Assembly: GCA_963664625.1 (NCBI GenBank) | Contig: OY761541.1 | Coordinates: forward strand, 1,116,001-1,180,000 | Source: CBDCFV01 sp963664625 | Lineage (GTDB): Bacteria > Chloroflexota > Dehalococcoidia > Lucifugimonadales > UBA3495 | DNA length: 64,000 nucleotides | Direction: 5' to 3' | Program-made: the position numbers and the translations under genes | The notes under the pieces: model-generated | Databases searched by the model: none | Seen by the model: the letters and a program-made list of their open reading frames with translations, nothing else | What the model was told of the DNA's origin: nothing | Part shown: positions 1 to 8,280 of the stretch, in pieces | Layout: every line of letters starts with the position of its first letter | Position numbering within the stretch: position 1 is the first letter of the stretch

Positions 1-255
1 AAACCCCATAGACCTAACAGCCAACCGTAAGTCAGATGCAGACAACAATTTATCCAAGTACGGATCGTGAAACGACGCATCGTCCATGGTGGGGGTAAAT
101 TTGTACTTCAGAAGTCCTCCGTCCAAGGAGAACGCCACAGATCCGTTGTTCGTATGGGATGTCCCGTCACCATCGGTGCCTCGTAGCTCCGCTAAGTACG
201 GCGTTTCCGTGGCGATGTTCATTGTGCTGACTAAGTCTTCGTAAATGGTGCTCAT
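1..255 (-). CDS. 5' part of an unknown protein next to the methyltransferase
   Basis: An open frame of 85 codons runs from ATG at 255 off the left edge of the window with no stop. It begins MSTIYEDLVSTMNIATETPY. AGAAAG lies just upstream of the ATG as a plausible ribosome site. It starts 10 bases after the methyltransferase stop on the same strand, so the two are very probably co-transcribed. I do not recognise the family. The position invites the idea of a restriction-modification partner, but only the N-terminus is visible and no nuclease motif is seen. Confidence 0.6.
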   Translation of the reverse strand, partial: MSTIYEDLVSTMNIATETPYLAELRGTDGDGTSHTNNGSVAFSLDGGLLKYKFTPTMDDASFHDPYLDKLLSASDLRLAVRSMGF

Positions 256-265
256 GTTCTTTCTT

Positions 266-1732
266 CTACACCCCTATCTCCGCCAACCTTGCCACCAAGT
301 ACTCCATTGGCCGGTCGCCCTTCAGAGAGTTGCAGGCCCCGCAGAGTAGTTGCAGGTTTGCTACGTGGTCCGTTCCGCCCCGTGACTGGGGGATGATGTG
401 GTCTACGGTGAAGTTGCGGAACGGGAAGTCTCCCTTGCACCCGTTGCACAGCCCTTCCTGCTGGCCGAAGAGGACGTGCTTGTTCTGGCGGTAGTTCTTG
501 GGGGCGTCTATGTCGGTGCGGCGCGGGATGTCCGTCCGGGCGGTGACCATGCGGTTGTGGAACAGGCTGCCCATGGTCTGCTCGAGGCGCATGTTGACCA
601 GTTCGACGGCCTTGGGGGATATGTCGATGCCAACCCACTGGCGGCCCAGGTTCTCAGCCGCTACGCAGGCGGTGGCGCATCCGCAGAAGGGGTCAAGGAC
701 CATGTCGCCCTCGTTGCTACTGGCCTTGATGATGCGATCCAAGAGGGCCAGAGGTTTTTGCGTGGGAAAGCCTACCCACTCGTTACCTTTGTTGTAGTTG
801 GTAAAGCCGATAGGATTCAGTATCAGATTCTGCGGCGAATGGCCCCGGTCGGCTGCCGCATACCGCTTTAAGCCAGGCCATGTACCCTTGGTAGGATGTT
901 GGATCAACCCTGCCGCGTCCAAGGCGTCCAGACGAGCATGGGTTCCCTCAATGCTCCGGTAGCCAGGGATGAAGTGTTGCTCTATATACTCGGCGTAGTA
1001 GCCGTTCTTGGGGGGCGCCCAATGCCGCCCCTTGGCGGAGACATCGTAGCCTCGCCAAGGTTCTCCCGATTCCCCGTATCGGACGTTCGGGCCAGTCAGG
1101 TTCTCCGACCTGACTGGCCCGAACGCGTCATTCATCGGGTATGCCTTCTCCAAGTCTTCGTCCGTCTTTGGAGTATGTGCAGCTTCCCAGTTCCAGTTTG
1201 GGTTCTCTGTCTTCCCGTAATACAGGATATGCTCCACGATTCGACCGTAGTTGTATCGGTCGTTATGAGCCGTCGCTCTTCGCCAAACCAAATGATTCCG
1301 ATAGCGGGATGCGCCAAATATGGCGTCCATCAGCAACTTGAGGTAGTGACCGGCAGCGTCATCGCAATGCAGGTAGATACTACCCGTGGGCTTCAGAACG
1401 CGTTGCATCTCCATCAGCCGCACGGCCATCATCGTCAGGTAGGACTGCATCCCCTTGCCGTGGGTAAGGCCTGACGTCTTGACCACGTGGGCCATCGCCG
1501 GCTGTTCGTCGGCAATCAGCCCCATCCAAGCAACGTCGAGGTCAGACAACGTCCAAGTGTCCTTGAAGGCTGCCCCTGCCGCAGCGCTGCCCACCGGCGC
1601 GGCGTAGTCCTGGTTGGAGTTGAACGGCGGGTCCAGGTAGATGAGGTCTACGCACTCGCTGTTCATGCCCCGGAGGATGTCCAGGTTGTCGCCGGTCCAG
1701 ATAGTCTTGTCGGTAAAGTTGGGGTCTGCCAT
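266..1732 (-). CDS. Site-specific DNA methyltransferase with C-terminal HNH domain
   Basis: This 488-residue protein should methylate adenine-N6 or cytosine-N4 in a specific DNA site. The catalytic motif DPPF is at about residues 34-37, and the SAM-binding motif DPFCGC comes much later, near 350. That order is typical of beta-class enzymes. The last 60 residues form an HNH module: a CNGC pair, a DHI.P core, NLQLLC and CNSLK. So a methylase and a potential nuclease or zinc-binding DNA module share one chain. The start at 1732 gives MADPNFTDKT; an upstream in-frame ATG at 1801 would add 23 residues that do not look like family sequence. An unknown gene follows 10 bases downstream. Confidence 0.85.
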   Translation of the reverse strand: MADPNFTDKTIWTGDNLDILRGMNSECVDLIYLDPPFNSNQDYAAPVGSAAAGAAFKDTWTLSDLDVAWMGLIADEQPAMAHVVKTSGLTHGKGMQSYLTMMAVRLMEMQRVLKPTGSIYLHCDDAAGHYLKLLMDAIFGASRYRNHLVWRRATAHNDRYNYGRIVEHILYYGKTENPNWNWEAAHTPKTDEDLEKAYPMNDAFGPVRSENLTGPNVRYGESGEPWRGYDVSAKGRHWAPPKNGYYAEYIEQHFIPGYRSIEGTHARLDALDAAGLIQHPTKGTWPGLKRYAAADRGHSPQNLILNPIGFTNYNKGNEWVGFPTQKPLALLDRIIKASSNEGDMVLDPFCGCATACVAAENLGRQWVGIDISPKAVELVNMRLEQTMGSLFHNRMVTARTDIPRRTDIDAPKNYRQNKHVLFGQQEGLCNGCKGDFPFRNFTVDHIIPQSRGGTDHVANLQLLCGACNSLKGDRPMEYLVARLAEIGV

Positions 1733-1858
1733 TCTATTTCCGACCTTAATCCTGTTGACTTGCCAGTACAGCACTGAGACAAGCGGGTAGGAGACAAACA
1801 CGCATTACAGATGTGTGAATTATTCGCTAAATAAAGCCCGCTTCTCTCTTGCCTTACT

Positions 1859-1884
1859 GGATTCCCGCCTTCGCGGGAATGACG
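1859..1884. repeat. Dispersed attcccgc palindrome (REP-like)
   Basis: A perfect small palindrome with arms attcccgc and gcgggaat and a short loop. Further copies lie near 8350, 10590, 18180, 19225, 26942, 29926, 48703, 59921 and 59990. Most are intergenic. It is a dispersed repeat family of the replicon, not a gene. Confidence 0.85.
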
Positions 1885-1890
1885 GAGGGA

Positions 1891-1964
1891 GATGTTTGTT
1901 CACGTATCAGTAATAACAAGGAAGGGGATGTTTGCTCACGTATGAGTAATAATAATGAAGGGGA
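1891..1964. repeat. Tandem pair of a ~36-bp unit
   Basis: Two adjacent copies of about 36 bases (1891-1926 and 1927-1964) share gatgtttg.tcacgtat.agtaataa with few differences. They lie directly after the palindrome in the intergenic stretch. Confidence 0.6.
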
Positions 1965-1984
1965 CAGGCCATTAACCAGTCCCC

Positions 1985-2183
1985 ATAGTTGAACCCAGGG
2001 CAATCGCGTTTTAATGGGTCACGCCCAGATCACGGTTGTAGGGGCAGGGCTTGTCCCTGCCCTGTGCCCGGCGGCCAGGGCAACCACAAGGGTTGCCCCT
2101 ACAGTCCTGCCTAGTCACGATGGTAACAGCCTTAGTTCTTCAGCTACGGTCGGTTAAAACGCGATTGCCCTATAGTTGAACCC
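1985..2183. mobile_element. MITE-like element with 17-bp terminal inverted repeats and 12-bp flanking direct repeats
   Basis: The 17-base sequence gggcaatcgcgttttaa at 1998-2014 recurs as its exact reverse complement at 2154-2170. Outside both ends lies the same 12-mer, atagttgaaccc (1985-1996 and 2172-2183), in direct orientation, as a target-site duplication would. The interior holds two more hairpins, around 2041-2062 and 2077-2100, and no coding capacity. This is the anatomy of a small non-autonomous transposon. The remaining stretch to 2400 has no gene that I can see. Confidence 0.65.
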
Positions 2184-2401
2184 TATCTACGATTTGGGCG
2201 ACACCTGAGCGAAGTCCAAGGACATTTTGGCTTTACAAGGACGCCCTCAGTAACGGCCATACGCACATAGCTGGCACGATAACCCTGTATCGAGCCGATG
2301 AGTACTTTGAGAATACGAGGCTTCTCCCACCAAGCGGGTTCACCCCTCGACGGCAGGCCTCGTGTACGGTCGCCCGGGTCTGTCTGACCGAAGAATGACG
2401 C

Positions 2402-2587
2402 TTAGCCGGGATTGTGCTTGTCGATAAGGGTCGTTACTCGGGGGTCCAAGTCCCCCAACTCGATACCGGCGTCAGCGCGAGCAATGCCCAAGTGGGCCGC
2501 CCGTTGAATCTCTTCCCAGTCCGGTTCCAGTTCGTATTCGTCTCTCAGCTCTTCCAGCAAAGCTTCCAACGAACTATTGTCAAACAT
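2402..2587 (-). CDS. Small acidic protein, unknown
   Basis: A 61-codon frame starting MFDNSSLEALLEELRDEYEL, preceded by a good Shine-Dalgarno (GAGGGAT) about 9 bases from the ATG. It is acidic, predicted largely helical, and has no cysteine or membrane segment. Size and charge would fit an antitoxin or an adaptor, but no toxin neighbours it. No family recognised. Confidence 0.5.
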   Translation of the reverse strand: MFDNSSLEALLEELRDEYELEPDWEEIQRAAHLGIARADAGIELGDLDPRVTTLIDKHNPG

Positions 2588-2795
2588 AAATGATCATCCC
2601 TCGTTGCAATTATCTGAGTGCAGTCATGTACCTTTGAGGTACTGCAGGTCCAAGCCGAGGATGGCTTCCTCACCCTCTTCCTTGCCGGCTCGTACTGGCC
2701 TTAACAATAACGTAGTCTACTTGGTTCACAGCGCAAGGGCAATAGCTTAAAAGCGTCCATACCCTCATACCGGTTCAGGCGCGCCGCCCAGCGAT

Positions 2796-3032
2796 TCAGC
2801 GTTCCTCGCCCATCGGCTGATTTGAGTCGGATGGGGTCGGCTTGCCTTGAGTAAAGTAACTGGCCACCAGCAGAACAGGAATTGCCACGATTACCAGTCC
2901 GACCAGCGCTACCACCAGCCACGGCCCAAGGTTGGCCAAGTCGTCAAGGCGGTCCTTGATCCAGGCCATCAGTACAGGATCAGCGGCGTCGCCGTGATGG
3001 GAGGTAACCGACGCAAGAATCGCCCACAGCAT
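2796..3032 (-). CDS. Small single-pass membrane protein behind the MFS gene
   Basis: A 78-residue protein with one strong hydrophobic segment at about residues 37-60 (GPWLVVALVGLVIVAIPVLL) and a short charged C-terminus. It starts 6 bases after the stop of the MFS transporter on the same strand, so it is almost certainly in the same transcript. It may be an accessory subunit or stabiliser of the transporter; that role is inferred only from position. No known family. Confidence 0.6.
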   Translation of the reverse strand: MLWAILASVTSHHGDAADPVLMAWIKDRLDDLANLGPWLVVALVGLVIVAIPVLLVASYFTQGKPTPSDSNQPMGEER

Positions 3033-3038
3033 AATCGA

Positions 3039-4421
3039 TCAATCGCCGGCCGCGGCAGCCACGACGGGCGCGGTCTGGTACCTGGAAGAATACTTGCGCT
3101 CCCTGATAGAGAAGGCGGACAGCGCCGCCGGGAACAAAAGGGACCCCATGAGAGCAAACGGTACAGTGTAAGAGCCGGTCACGTCGAACAGAATCCCCGC
3201 GACCCAAACGCTGACGAAACCGCCTACTTGGTGGAACACGAAAGATACGCCGGAAACGGTGCCCAACGTCCGGAGTCCGTAAACGTCGGCAGTGAGCGTA
3301 GTTGTCAAGGGAGCCGTGGCGATCCAGGAGAATCCGGCCACGATGGCGAAAGCCCACAACGAGGCGTCGCCCGGCACCAGGAGCAGCAACATATAGCCGC
3401 AGCCCCGGCAGAAGTACACGGATGCCAGGAGATTTTTCCGCGAGAACCGGTCGGCCAGCCAACCGGCGCCGATAGCCCCCGCCGCGTTCAGTCCCATCAT
3501 CAGGCCGAACACCGTCGCCGCCAGGGTAGGTGTAACACCCCGCTGTATAGCGTACGGAATGAAATGGACGGTGAGTATAAAGGTGGTCGAACCGCAAACG
3601 TAGTAAGAGAGGGACATCTGCCAGAACGGCGTGGAACGGAAAGAATTCTTCCAGTTGTCCGATGCCAGAGGACCTTCTATGCGCTGCGCAGGAGTGGCGC
3701 TTCCCTGCTGTCTTGGAGGTTCGGCGTCACCATCCGGTTGCAATCCCAACTCGGACGGCCATTCTTTAACGAACAGGTAAGCAAGAGGCACCGCTAGGAC
3801 CATCACTATCAAGCCCAACGCCGCCCAAGTAACCCGCCAGTTTGTGGCTTGAAGCAGGTACATGGCAAAGGGGACAAGCAACAGGGCGCCGGCGGAGGTG
3901 CCGGCGGCGTTAATGCCCATGACAACCGCCCGGCGGCGACGGAACCACCGGGCCAGCATGGCTCCGGTGGTGTTGATGGAGGAGGCGCTCATGGCCGTGG
4001 AGAGGACAAACCCGAACATGAAGATGAGGAAGAAGATGTGGAAAGTGGCGCTGTGCAGGATCGTGACGAGGCCGATGACCACCAGCCCGCCGATGATCAG
4101 CTTGCGCCCCCCGGTGCGGTCGAAAATCCTGCCCATGAAGGGCTGGGTGACGCCGTTGACGAGAGCGCCAAGGGCAGCCGCCAAGGAAATGGTGCCCCTG
4201 GACCAGTCGAACTCCTCGCTCATGGGAATGACGAAGATGCCGAAGGCGTTGCGGGCGCCCATCGTCAGCATAGCCATGAAGAAGAAGGTGCCCAGAAGGT
4301 ACCAGCCGTAGAATATCGGGGATCTTCCGTCTCCCCTTACCCGGCGGCTGATTTCCGGGACAATGGCCCAAGCCAGAAGCAGCACGCCAACCGACAATAT
4401 CAAAAAGCCGGTTGAAGTCAT
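3039..4421 (-). CDS. MFS transporter, monocarboxylate / oxalate-formate antiporter type
   Basis: A 460-residue integral membrane protein with about twelve hydrophobic segments and the MFS signature loop GRIFDRTGGRKL between helices 2 and 3. The YGWYLLGTFFF opening and overall layout fit the OFA/monocarboxylate branch, which moves small organic acids. A hydrophilic central loop lies near residues 205-240. A tricarballylate-dehydrogenase-like flavoprotein sits upstream on the same strand, across a 286-base gap, so an organic-acid substrate is plausible. AAGGGC precedes the ATG. Substrate not determinable from sequence. Confidence 0.88.
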   Translation of the reverse strand: MTSTGFLILSVGVLLLAWAIVPEISRRVRGDGRSPIFYGWYLLGTFFFMAMLTMGARNAFGIFVIPMSEEFDWSRGTISLAAALGALVNGVTQPFMGRIFDRTGGRKLIIGGLVVIGLVTILHSATFHIFFLIFMFGFVLSTAMSASSINTTGAMLARWFRRRRAVVMGINAAGTSAGALLLVPFAMYLLQATNWRVTWAALGLIVMVLAVPLAYLFVKEWPSELGLQPDGDAEPPRQQGSATPAQRIEGPLASDNWKNSFRSTPFWQMSLSYYVCGSTTFILTVHFIPYAIQRGVTPTLAATVFGLMMGLNAAGAIGAGWLADRFSRKNLLASVYFCRGCGYMLLLLVPGDASLWAFAIVAGFSWIATAPLTTTLTADVYGLRTLGTVSGVSFVFHQVGGFVSVWVAGILFDVTGSYTVPFALMGSLLFPAALSAFSIRERKYSSRYQTAPVVAAAAGD

Positions 4422-4606
4422 ACTGCGGCGCCCTTCATAAACGGGACCACTCTAAGCCTCTACTTTGGTTAACAACATCCGCACCAGCGGCTGGGACTCC
4501 ATGCGTCGGAATAAGCGCATCAAAACTGCCAGAACCAACGTATTGGTACAGACGAAAAATTATGTGCGTATGCTACCACTCAACGAATAGTTCCACCAGA
4601 GTGATC

Positions 4607-4675
4607 AGGGCGCCCACAAGGGGCGCCCCTACGGGACCGCCCTTGACTGGTAGGGGCAACCCTTGTGGTTGCCCT
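4607..4675. repeat. Two facing GGGC...GCCC palindromes
   Basis: Two dispersed palindromes lie between the flavoprotein and the MFS gene: one around gcgcccacaaggggcgcccc (4607-4632), and a facing one with gggcaacccttgtggttgcc (4651-4675). A relative of the second is at 11129-11155 and inside the element at 1985-2183. The flank at 4678-4705, containing attacaaagatttcg, recurs inverted near 22497-22520. Confidence 0.7.
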
Positions 4676-4707
4676 CGTTACCCATCATTACAAAGATTTC
4701 GCACAAC

Positions 4708-6201
4708 CTAGTCCTTCAGGGCCATAGCGTCCCGCCCCGCGCTGGTCCCCGCCAACCGGCCAAAGACCATGCCCGCCGAGAGGCCGGACCCGCCGGGATA
4801 GTTGTAGTAAAAGAGGCCGCCGACCATTTCCCCGGCAGCATAAAGCCCGGGGATGGGCTCCTGGGCGTTGGTAACGACCTGGCCCCTCGTATCAATCTTC
4901 ACGCCGCCGAAAGTGAAGGTTATGCCGCAGGTAACGGCGTATCCAAGGTAAGGCGGCGTGTCAATGGTCTGCGCCCAGTTGCTCTTGACGGGTTCGATAC
5001 CGACCGTTGACCTGCCATCCTTCACTGTTGGGTTATATGGAACGTCCTGCTGGACGGCGGCGTTGAACTCCCGCACTGTCTGGGCAAGCCCCTCAGGGTC
5101 TATGTCCAGCCGGGCCGCCAGTTCCTCTATCGTGTCCGCTTGGGCCATGGTCACCTGCGGGATGTGGTACTCATCGCGGAGCAAGTGTTTGACCTTGTCG
5201 TCGAATATCTGGAAGGCCAGTCCCTGAGGCTGTGTAAGCAGAGCCCGCCCATAGGTGACGTAGGTGTAGTTACGGAAGTCAGCCCCTTCATCGAGGAAAC
5301 GTTCACCGTTGAGGTTCACAATCAGACCGAAGGGGTAGGAGTGCTTCTGGAACAACTCGGTTATGGTGCGGTCTCCAAAGTCCGGTGCGTTCATGTCCCA
5401 AGCCACGGCGTGGCAACTGCTCCAATGCCCGTGAGCCTGAGCGCCGACATCGAGGGCCATCCGGATGCCGTCGCCGGTGTTGTACGGAATCCCCCGCACC
5501 TTCACCAACTCCCAGCCGGGGCCAAGGTAACGGCACCGCATTTCGGCGTTGGCTTCGAAACCGCCGGCGGCCAGGACCACCGAATGAGCGTAGATGTCCT
5601 CGAAGCCATCCGGGCCCTGCACTCTCAGCCCGTTGACCCGGCCTTTATTGTCCTGAAGCAGTTGGATGCCCTGGGTGGAGTAGCGGATGTCCACTCCGGC
5701 CCGTTGCGCCGCCTCGAACTGCTGGTCGGACAGCCCTTTGCCCGCGCCGACCGCTTCAACCACCAGTCCGCCCCAGAACCTGAATTTGTCGCCGTCCTTG
5801 AAGGCTTGGCGTCCGTAGGAAAGTACGAATCGCACGCCCTTTTCCTGCAACCATTTCATCGTGGGGTGCGACTGGCTCACGAGGATTTGTGCCAAGTCAG
5901 GGTCGGAACGGCCCTGGGTAACCCGCATCATGTCGTCGTAGAACTGGTCCTGGGTATAGCTGCCTACGTCGATAGACTCTTCTTCAGTGGGAGACATATC
6001 TGGAATGAGGGCCTTGATGTCTTCGATGCCGTCGAAAGCGAAGCGGATGATCCCGCCGGTGAAATAGGTGTTGCCCCCCCGGAAGAACTCCGGCGCTTTC
6101 TCCACCACCAGTACCGGGCCACAGACTTCCTTTGCTGCCAGCGCCGCGCTTAATGCAGCATTGCCCGCGCCGACTACGATAACGTCATACTGTTCTGCCA
6201 A
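4708..6201 (-). CDS. FAD-dependent dehydrogenase, tricarballylate dehydrogenase / fumarate reductase flavoprotein family
   Basis: A 497-residue soluble flavoprotein. The N-terminus carries the FAD Rossmann motif (VIVVGAGNAALSAALAA, residues 7-23), an acidic strand end VVEKAP, and the GGNTYFTGG region. The C-terminus has the family tail with GLYAAGEMVGG and a YPGGSGL flavin contact. Members oxidise or reduce C=C bonds next to carboxylates, such as tricarballylate, fumarate or 3-ketosteroids. It resembles TcuA most, but substrate is uncertain. The start is TTG at 6201, chosen because AGGAGG sits 7 bases upstream. The organic-acid-type MFS gene follows on the same strand. Confidence 0.85.
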   Translation of the reverse strand: MAEQYDVIVVGAGNAALSAALAAKEVCGPVLVVEKAPEFFRGGNTYFTGGIIRFAFDGIEDIKALIPDMSPTEEESIDVGSYTQDQFYDDMMRVTQGRSDPDLAQILVSQSHPTMKWLQEKGVRFVLSYGRQAFKDGDKFRFWGGLVVEAVGAGKGLSDQQFEAAQRAGVDIRYSTQGIQLLQDNKGRVNGLRVQGPDGFEDIYAHSVVLAAGGFEANAEMRCRYLGPGWELVKVRGIPYNTGDGIRMALDVGAQAHGHWSSCHAVAWDMNAPDFGDRTITELFQKHSYPFGLIVNLNGERFLDEGADFRNYTYVTYGRALLTQPQGLAFQIFDDKVKHLLRDEYHIPQVTMAQADTIEELAARLDIDPEGLAQTVREFNAAVQQDVPYNPTVKDGRSTVGIEPVKSNWAQTIDTPPYLGYAVTCGITFTFGGVKIDTRGQVVTNAQEPIPGLYAAGEMVGGLFYYNYPGGSGLSAGMVFGRLAGTSAGRDAMALKD

Positions 6202-6251
6202 GGCAAACCTCCTGGGCCACTTGCATTGTAAAGTTCTTTGGGAAAAGAATC

Positions 6252-6683
6252 CTAAGCTATAGGGACTGCTTCGATGCCGTCAAACCCTCTCAAGTCCCTG
6301 TCTTCCGATATAATCGTTTGAACGCCATGTTCCAAGCACAACGCTACTATTTGAGCGTCGAAAATCACATTTCCTGACACTCTCACACGATGCAAGACGC
6401 TGGAGAAAATTGACCAGTACCTGTCGCCGGGCAACAACAGGCGGACACTTGGACTTTGCAGAAGATGCTCAATAGCAATCACTGCATCTTCCAATGGAGT
6501 TGGTGGATGAAATATCCCCCTATGCGTAACCACTCGCAGAAATTCAGATATGCAGAAAACGGGAATAGCCCACGGAGTGTCTCCTTCGGAAAGCCGGTGA
6601 ACCAGTGAGCGAGCGTCATTATGCCTGCTCATCTCCTCACGATACGCATACACCAACACATTCGTGTCAATCGCCTGTATCAA
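6252..6683 (-). CDS. vapC: PIN-domain ribonuclease toxin (VapC type)
   Basis: A 143-residue PIN domain. The first acidic residue is in AIDTNVLVYAY (Asp6), a central acidic residue is in FCISEFLRVV (Glu47), and the distal acids are in VIFDAQIVALCLEHG and SEDRDLRGF. These carboxylates bind Mg2+ for RNA cleavage in the family. The start is TTG at 6683; TTGA overlaps the antitoxin stop by 4 bases, a typical translational coupling. It pairs with the upstream small gene as a toxin-antitoxin unit. Confidence 0.85.
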   Translation of the reverse strand: MIQAIDTNVLVYAYREEMSRHNDARSLVHRLSEGDTPWAIPVFCISEFLRVVTHRGIFHPPTPLEDAVIAIEHLLQSPSVRLLLPGDRYWSIFSSVLHRVRVSGNVIFDAQIVALCLEHGVQTIISEDRDLRGFDGIEAVPIA

Positions 6684-6916
6684 TTGCCCTTACCCTGACC
6701 GTACATCAGATCATAAAGAGAGTCCATGTCATGGAGGTCCACGCCTGGCATGAGCTCGCCGCGCGTCGTCTTCCACTTGAGCTTGTAAGGTTCAGGCTTG
6801 CACAGAAACTCCCGCAGCGCATCCTCAACCAGATCAACCAAGAGCTTGCCTTCCGCATCCGCTTTTGACTTGGCGGCCTGGTAAAGATCATCGTCAATAT
6901 GTATCGTAGTTTTCAT
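6680..6916 (-). CDS. Antitoxin partner of the PIN toxin
   Basis: A 78-residue protein beginning MKTTIHIDDDLYQAAKSKAD, which is the strand-helix start of a ribbon-helix-helix DNA-binding fold. The C-terminal half, with KPEPYKLKW and HDMDSLYDLMYG, is a likely toxin-binding tail. An upstream start at 7045 would add 43 unrelated residues, so 6916 is preferred. No Shine-Dalgarno is visible there and A/T-rich promoter-like sequence lies directly upstream, so a leaderless transcript is possible. Its stop overlaps the toxin start. Confidence 0.8.
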   Translation of the reverse strand: MKTTIHIDDDLYQAAKSKADAEGKLLVDLVEDALREFLCKPEPYKLKWKTTRGELMPGVDLHDMDSLYDLMYGQGKGN

Positions 6917-7050
6917 GTGAAAGAGCATATAAGCTAAGCATACAAATGGCAACCAGAACCGGGTACACCACCCGGACACGTCAGCTTGCCCAAGGACGCT
7001 CCGCATATTAAGATACAGCCCTAATCCACCATGGGGAGTATTCAAGGCAG

Positions 7051-8022
7051 ATGAAAGCAGCCAGACTGACCAGCCCCAAGACTTTTGAATTTCTGGACGT
7101 GGAGACGCCCACGGCCGACGACGGGCAGTGCCTGATAAAGATAGAGCGGGTCTCCATTTGCGGCAGCGACATCCGGGAGTCCTATAGCCCGGTGCTTCCC
7201 GAGGACCAGTACCCCCTGACTACGGGCAGGCCATGTCACGAGATCGCAGGCGTTATTGTAGACAGCCGTATCGACGGGTTCCCAGAAGGACGCCGGGCCA
7301 TCGTCATTCCACGGCCCGGAGTAGGGGGCTTGGCTGAATACATCGTTTCCGGACCTGAGAGGCTGGCCTTGCTGCCGGATGAAGGAACCCTGGACGAGTG
7401 GGTGATGTGTCAACCTTCCGGGACGGTGCTCTTTTCCTGCCAGCAGATGCCCAACATTCTGGGCAAGACGGTGGTGGTCCTGGGACAGGGCAGCATTGGC
7501 CTCAGCTTCACCATGCTTACCTCCCGTATGGGGGCCAGGGCGGTGATTGCAGCAGACCTCCTCGACTACAGGCTGGAGAAGTCGAAGGAGTTCGGCTCGA
7601 CCCACAGAATCAACCCGGACAAAGTGAACATCGGCGAAGCCGTGATGGAGATTACCGACGGAGTCGGGGCCGACGTGGTGGTCGAGGCCGCCGGTTACGC
7701 CGACACGTTTGACATGTCCTTCCGCTTGGTGCGGCAGTTCGGCACCATCATAGTGTTCGGCATCACCGAGGAGCACGCGGTGCCGATAGAACACCACGTG
7801 TTGATGGACAAGCAGCCCCGGATCATACCCACCAACGGCGCCCGCAGCGGCGACCCCATAGCCCACATCCGGGAGATCGTTGGTCTGCGGGAACGTGGTT
7901 GGTGCGACCCGGCGGGTTTGGTCACGCACCGCATGGGCTTTTCCGACGTCCAGTCCGCCTATGACATGTACGATCAACGGCTGGACAACGTCATCAAAGT
8001 GGTAATGAACATCAACGAGTAG
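7051..8022 (+). CDS. Zinc-type alcohol dehydrogenase (MDR superfamily), short form
   Basis: A 323-residue medium-chain dehydrogenase. The GroES-like N-domain has the catalytic-zinc ligands Cys37 (ISICGSD-like SICGSD) and His in PCHEIAG. The nucleotide-binding motif is VVLGQGSIGLSF near residues 147-158. The four-cysteine structural-zinc lobe usual in classical enzymes is absent: the sequence goes straight from RAIVIPRPG to GLAEYIV. Likely oxidises an alcohol or polyol with NAD(P)+; substrate unknown. AAGGCAG precedes the ATG. It is divergent from the VapBC pair and alone in its transcript. Confidence 0.85.
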   Translation: MKAARLTSPKTFEFLDVETPTADDGQCLIKIERVSICGSDIRESYSPVLPEDQYPLTTGRPCHEIAGVIVDSRIDGFPEGRRAIVIPRPGVGGLAEYIVSGPERLALLPDEGTLDEWVMCQPSGTVLFSCQQMPNILGKTVVVLGQGSIGLSFTMLTSRMGARAVIAADLLDYRLEKSKEFGSTHRINPDKVNIGEAVMEITDGVGADVVVEAAGYADTFDMSFRLVRQFGTIIVFGITEEHAVPIEHHVLMDKQPRIIPTNGARSGDPIAHIREIVGLRERGWCDPAGLVTHRMGFSDVQSAYDMYDQRLDNVIKVVMNINE

Positions 8023-8086
8023 AGGCCGTGAGGGTGTCCCGCTGTTTGGCTTAGCAGTCCGCACCGGACTAGCTGGATACCCTCCT

Positions 8087-8242
8087 TCAACAGCCCGGCT
8101 CACCCAGGTTACCGCAACAACTGCGAAGCGTCTTCAGCTTGATAAAGTTGTTGACCAACACCAGCTTCAGCTTTCGCCAAAAGGGCATAGGTTGACGGAG
8201 GTTGTGCAGTGGGGCATGGGGATGGTTATGTATCTCCGGCAT
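8087..8242 (-). CDS. Small conserved-looking protein with CCGN.GEPGC tail
   Basis: A 51-residue basic protein, MPEIHNHPHAPLHNLRQPMP onward, ending in a cysteine-rich CCGNLGEPGC tail. I associate similar tails with very small uncharacterised proteins of Chloroflexota, but that is memory rather than a search. The four cysteines could bind metal or form disulfides. No Shine-Dalgarno precedes this ATG; an alternative start at 8281 adds 13 residues and would use AGG supplied by the adjacent repeat. Function unknown. Confidence 0.55.
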   Translation of the reverse strand: MPEIHNHPHAPLHNLRQPMPFWRKLKLVLVNNFIKLKTLRSCCGNLGEPGC

Positions 8243-8280
8243 AGGAACACCATTATGGCAGACGGAAGACTGGGTGTACA

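Noticed and set aside
252..638. Arg/His/Pro-rich frame opposite the methyltransferase end
   Set aside because: Low-complexity shadow of the methyltransferase in another frame of the same strand; no ribosome site.
2701..2922. 73-residue frame overlapping the small membrane gene
   Set aside because: No ribosome site and low-quality composition; fragments in this gap resemble decayed protein but could not be assigned.
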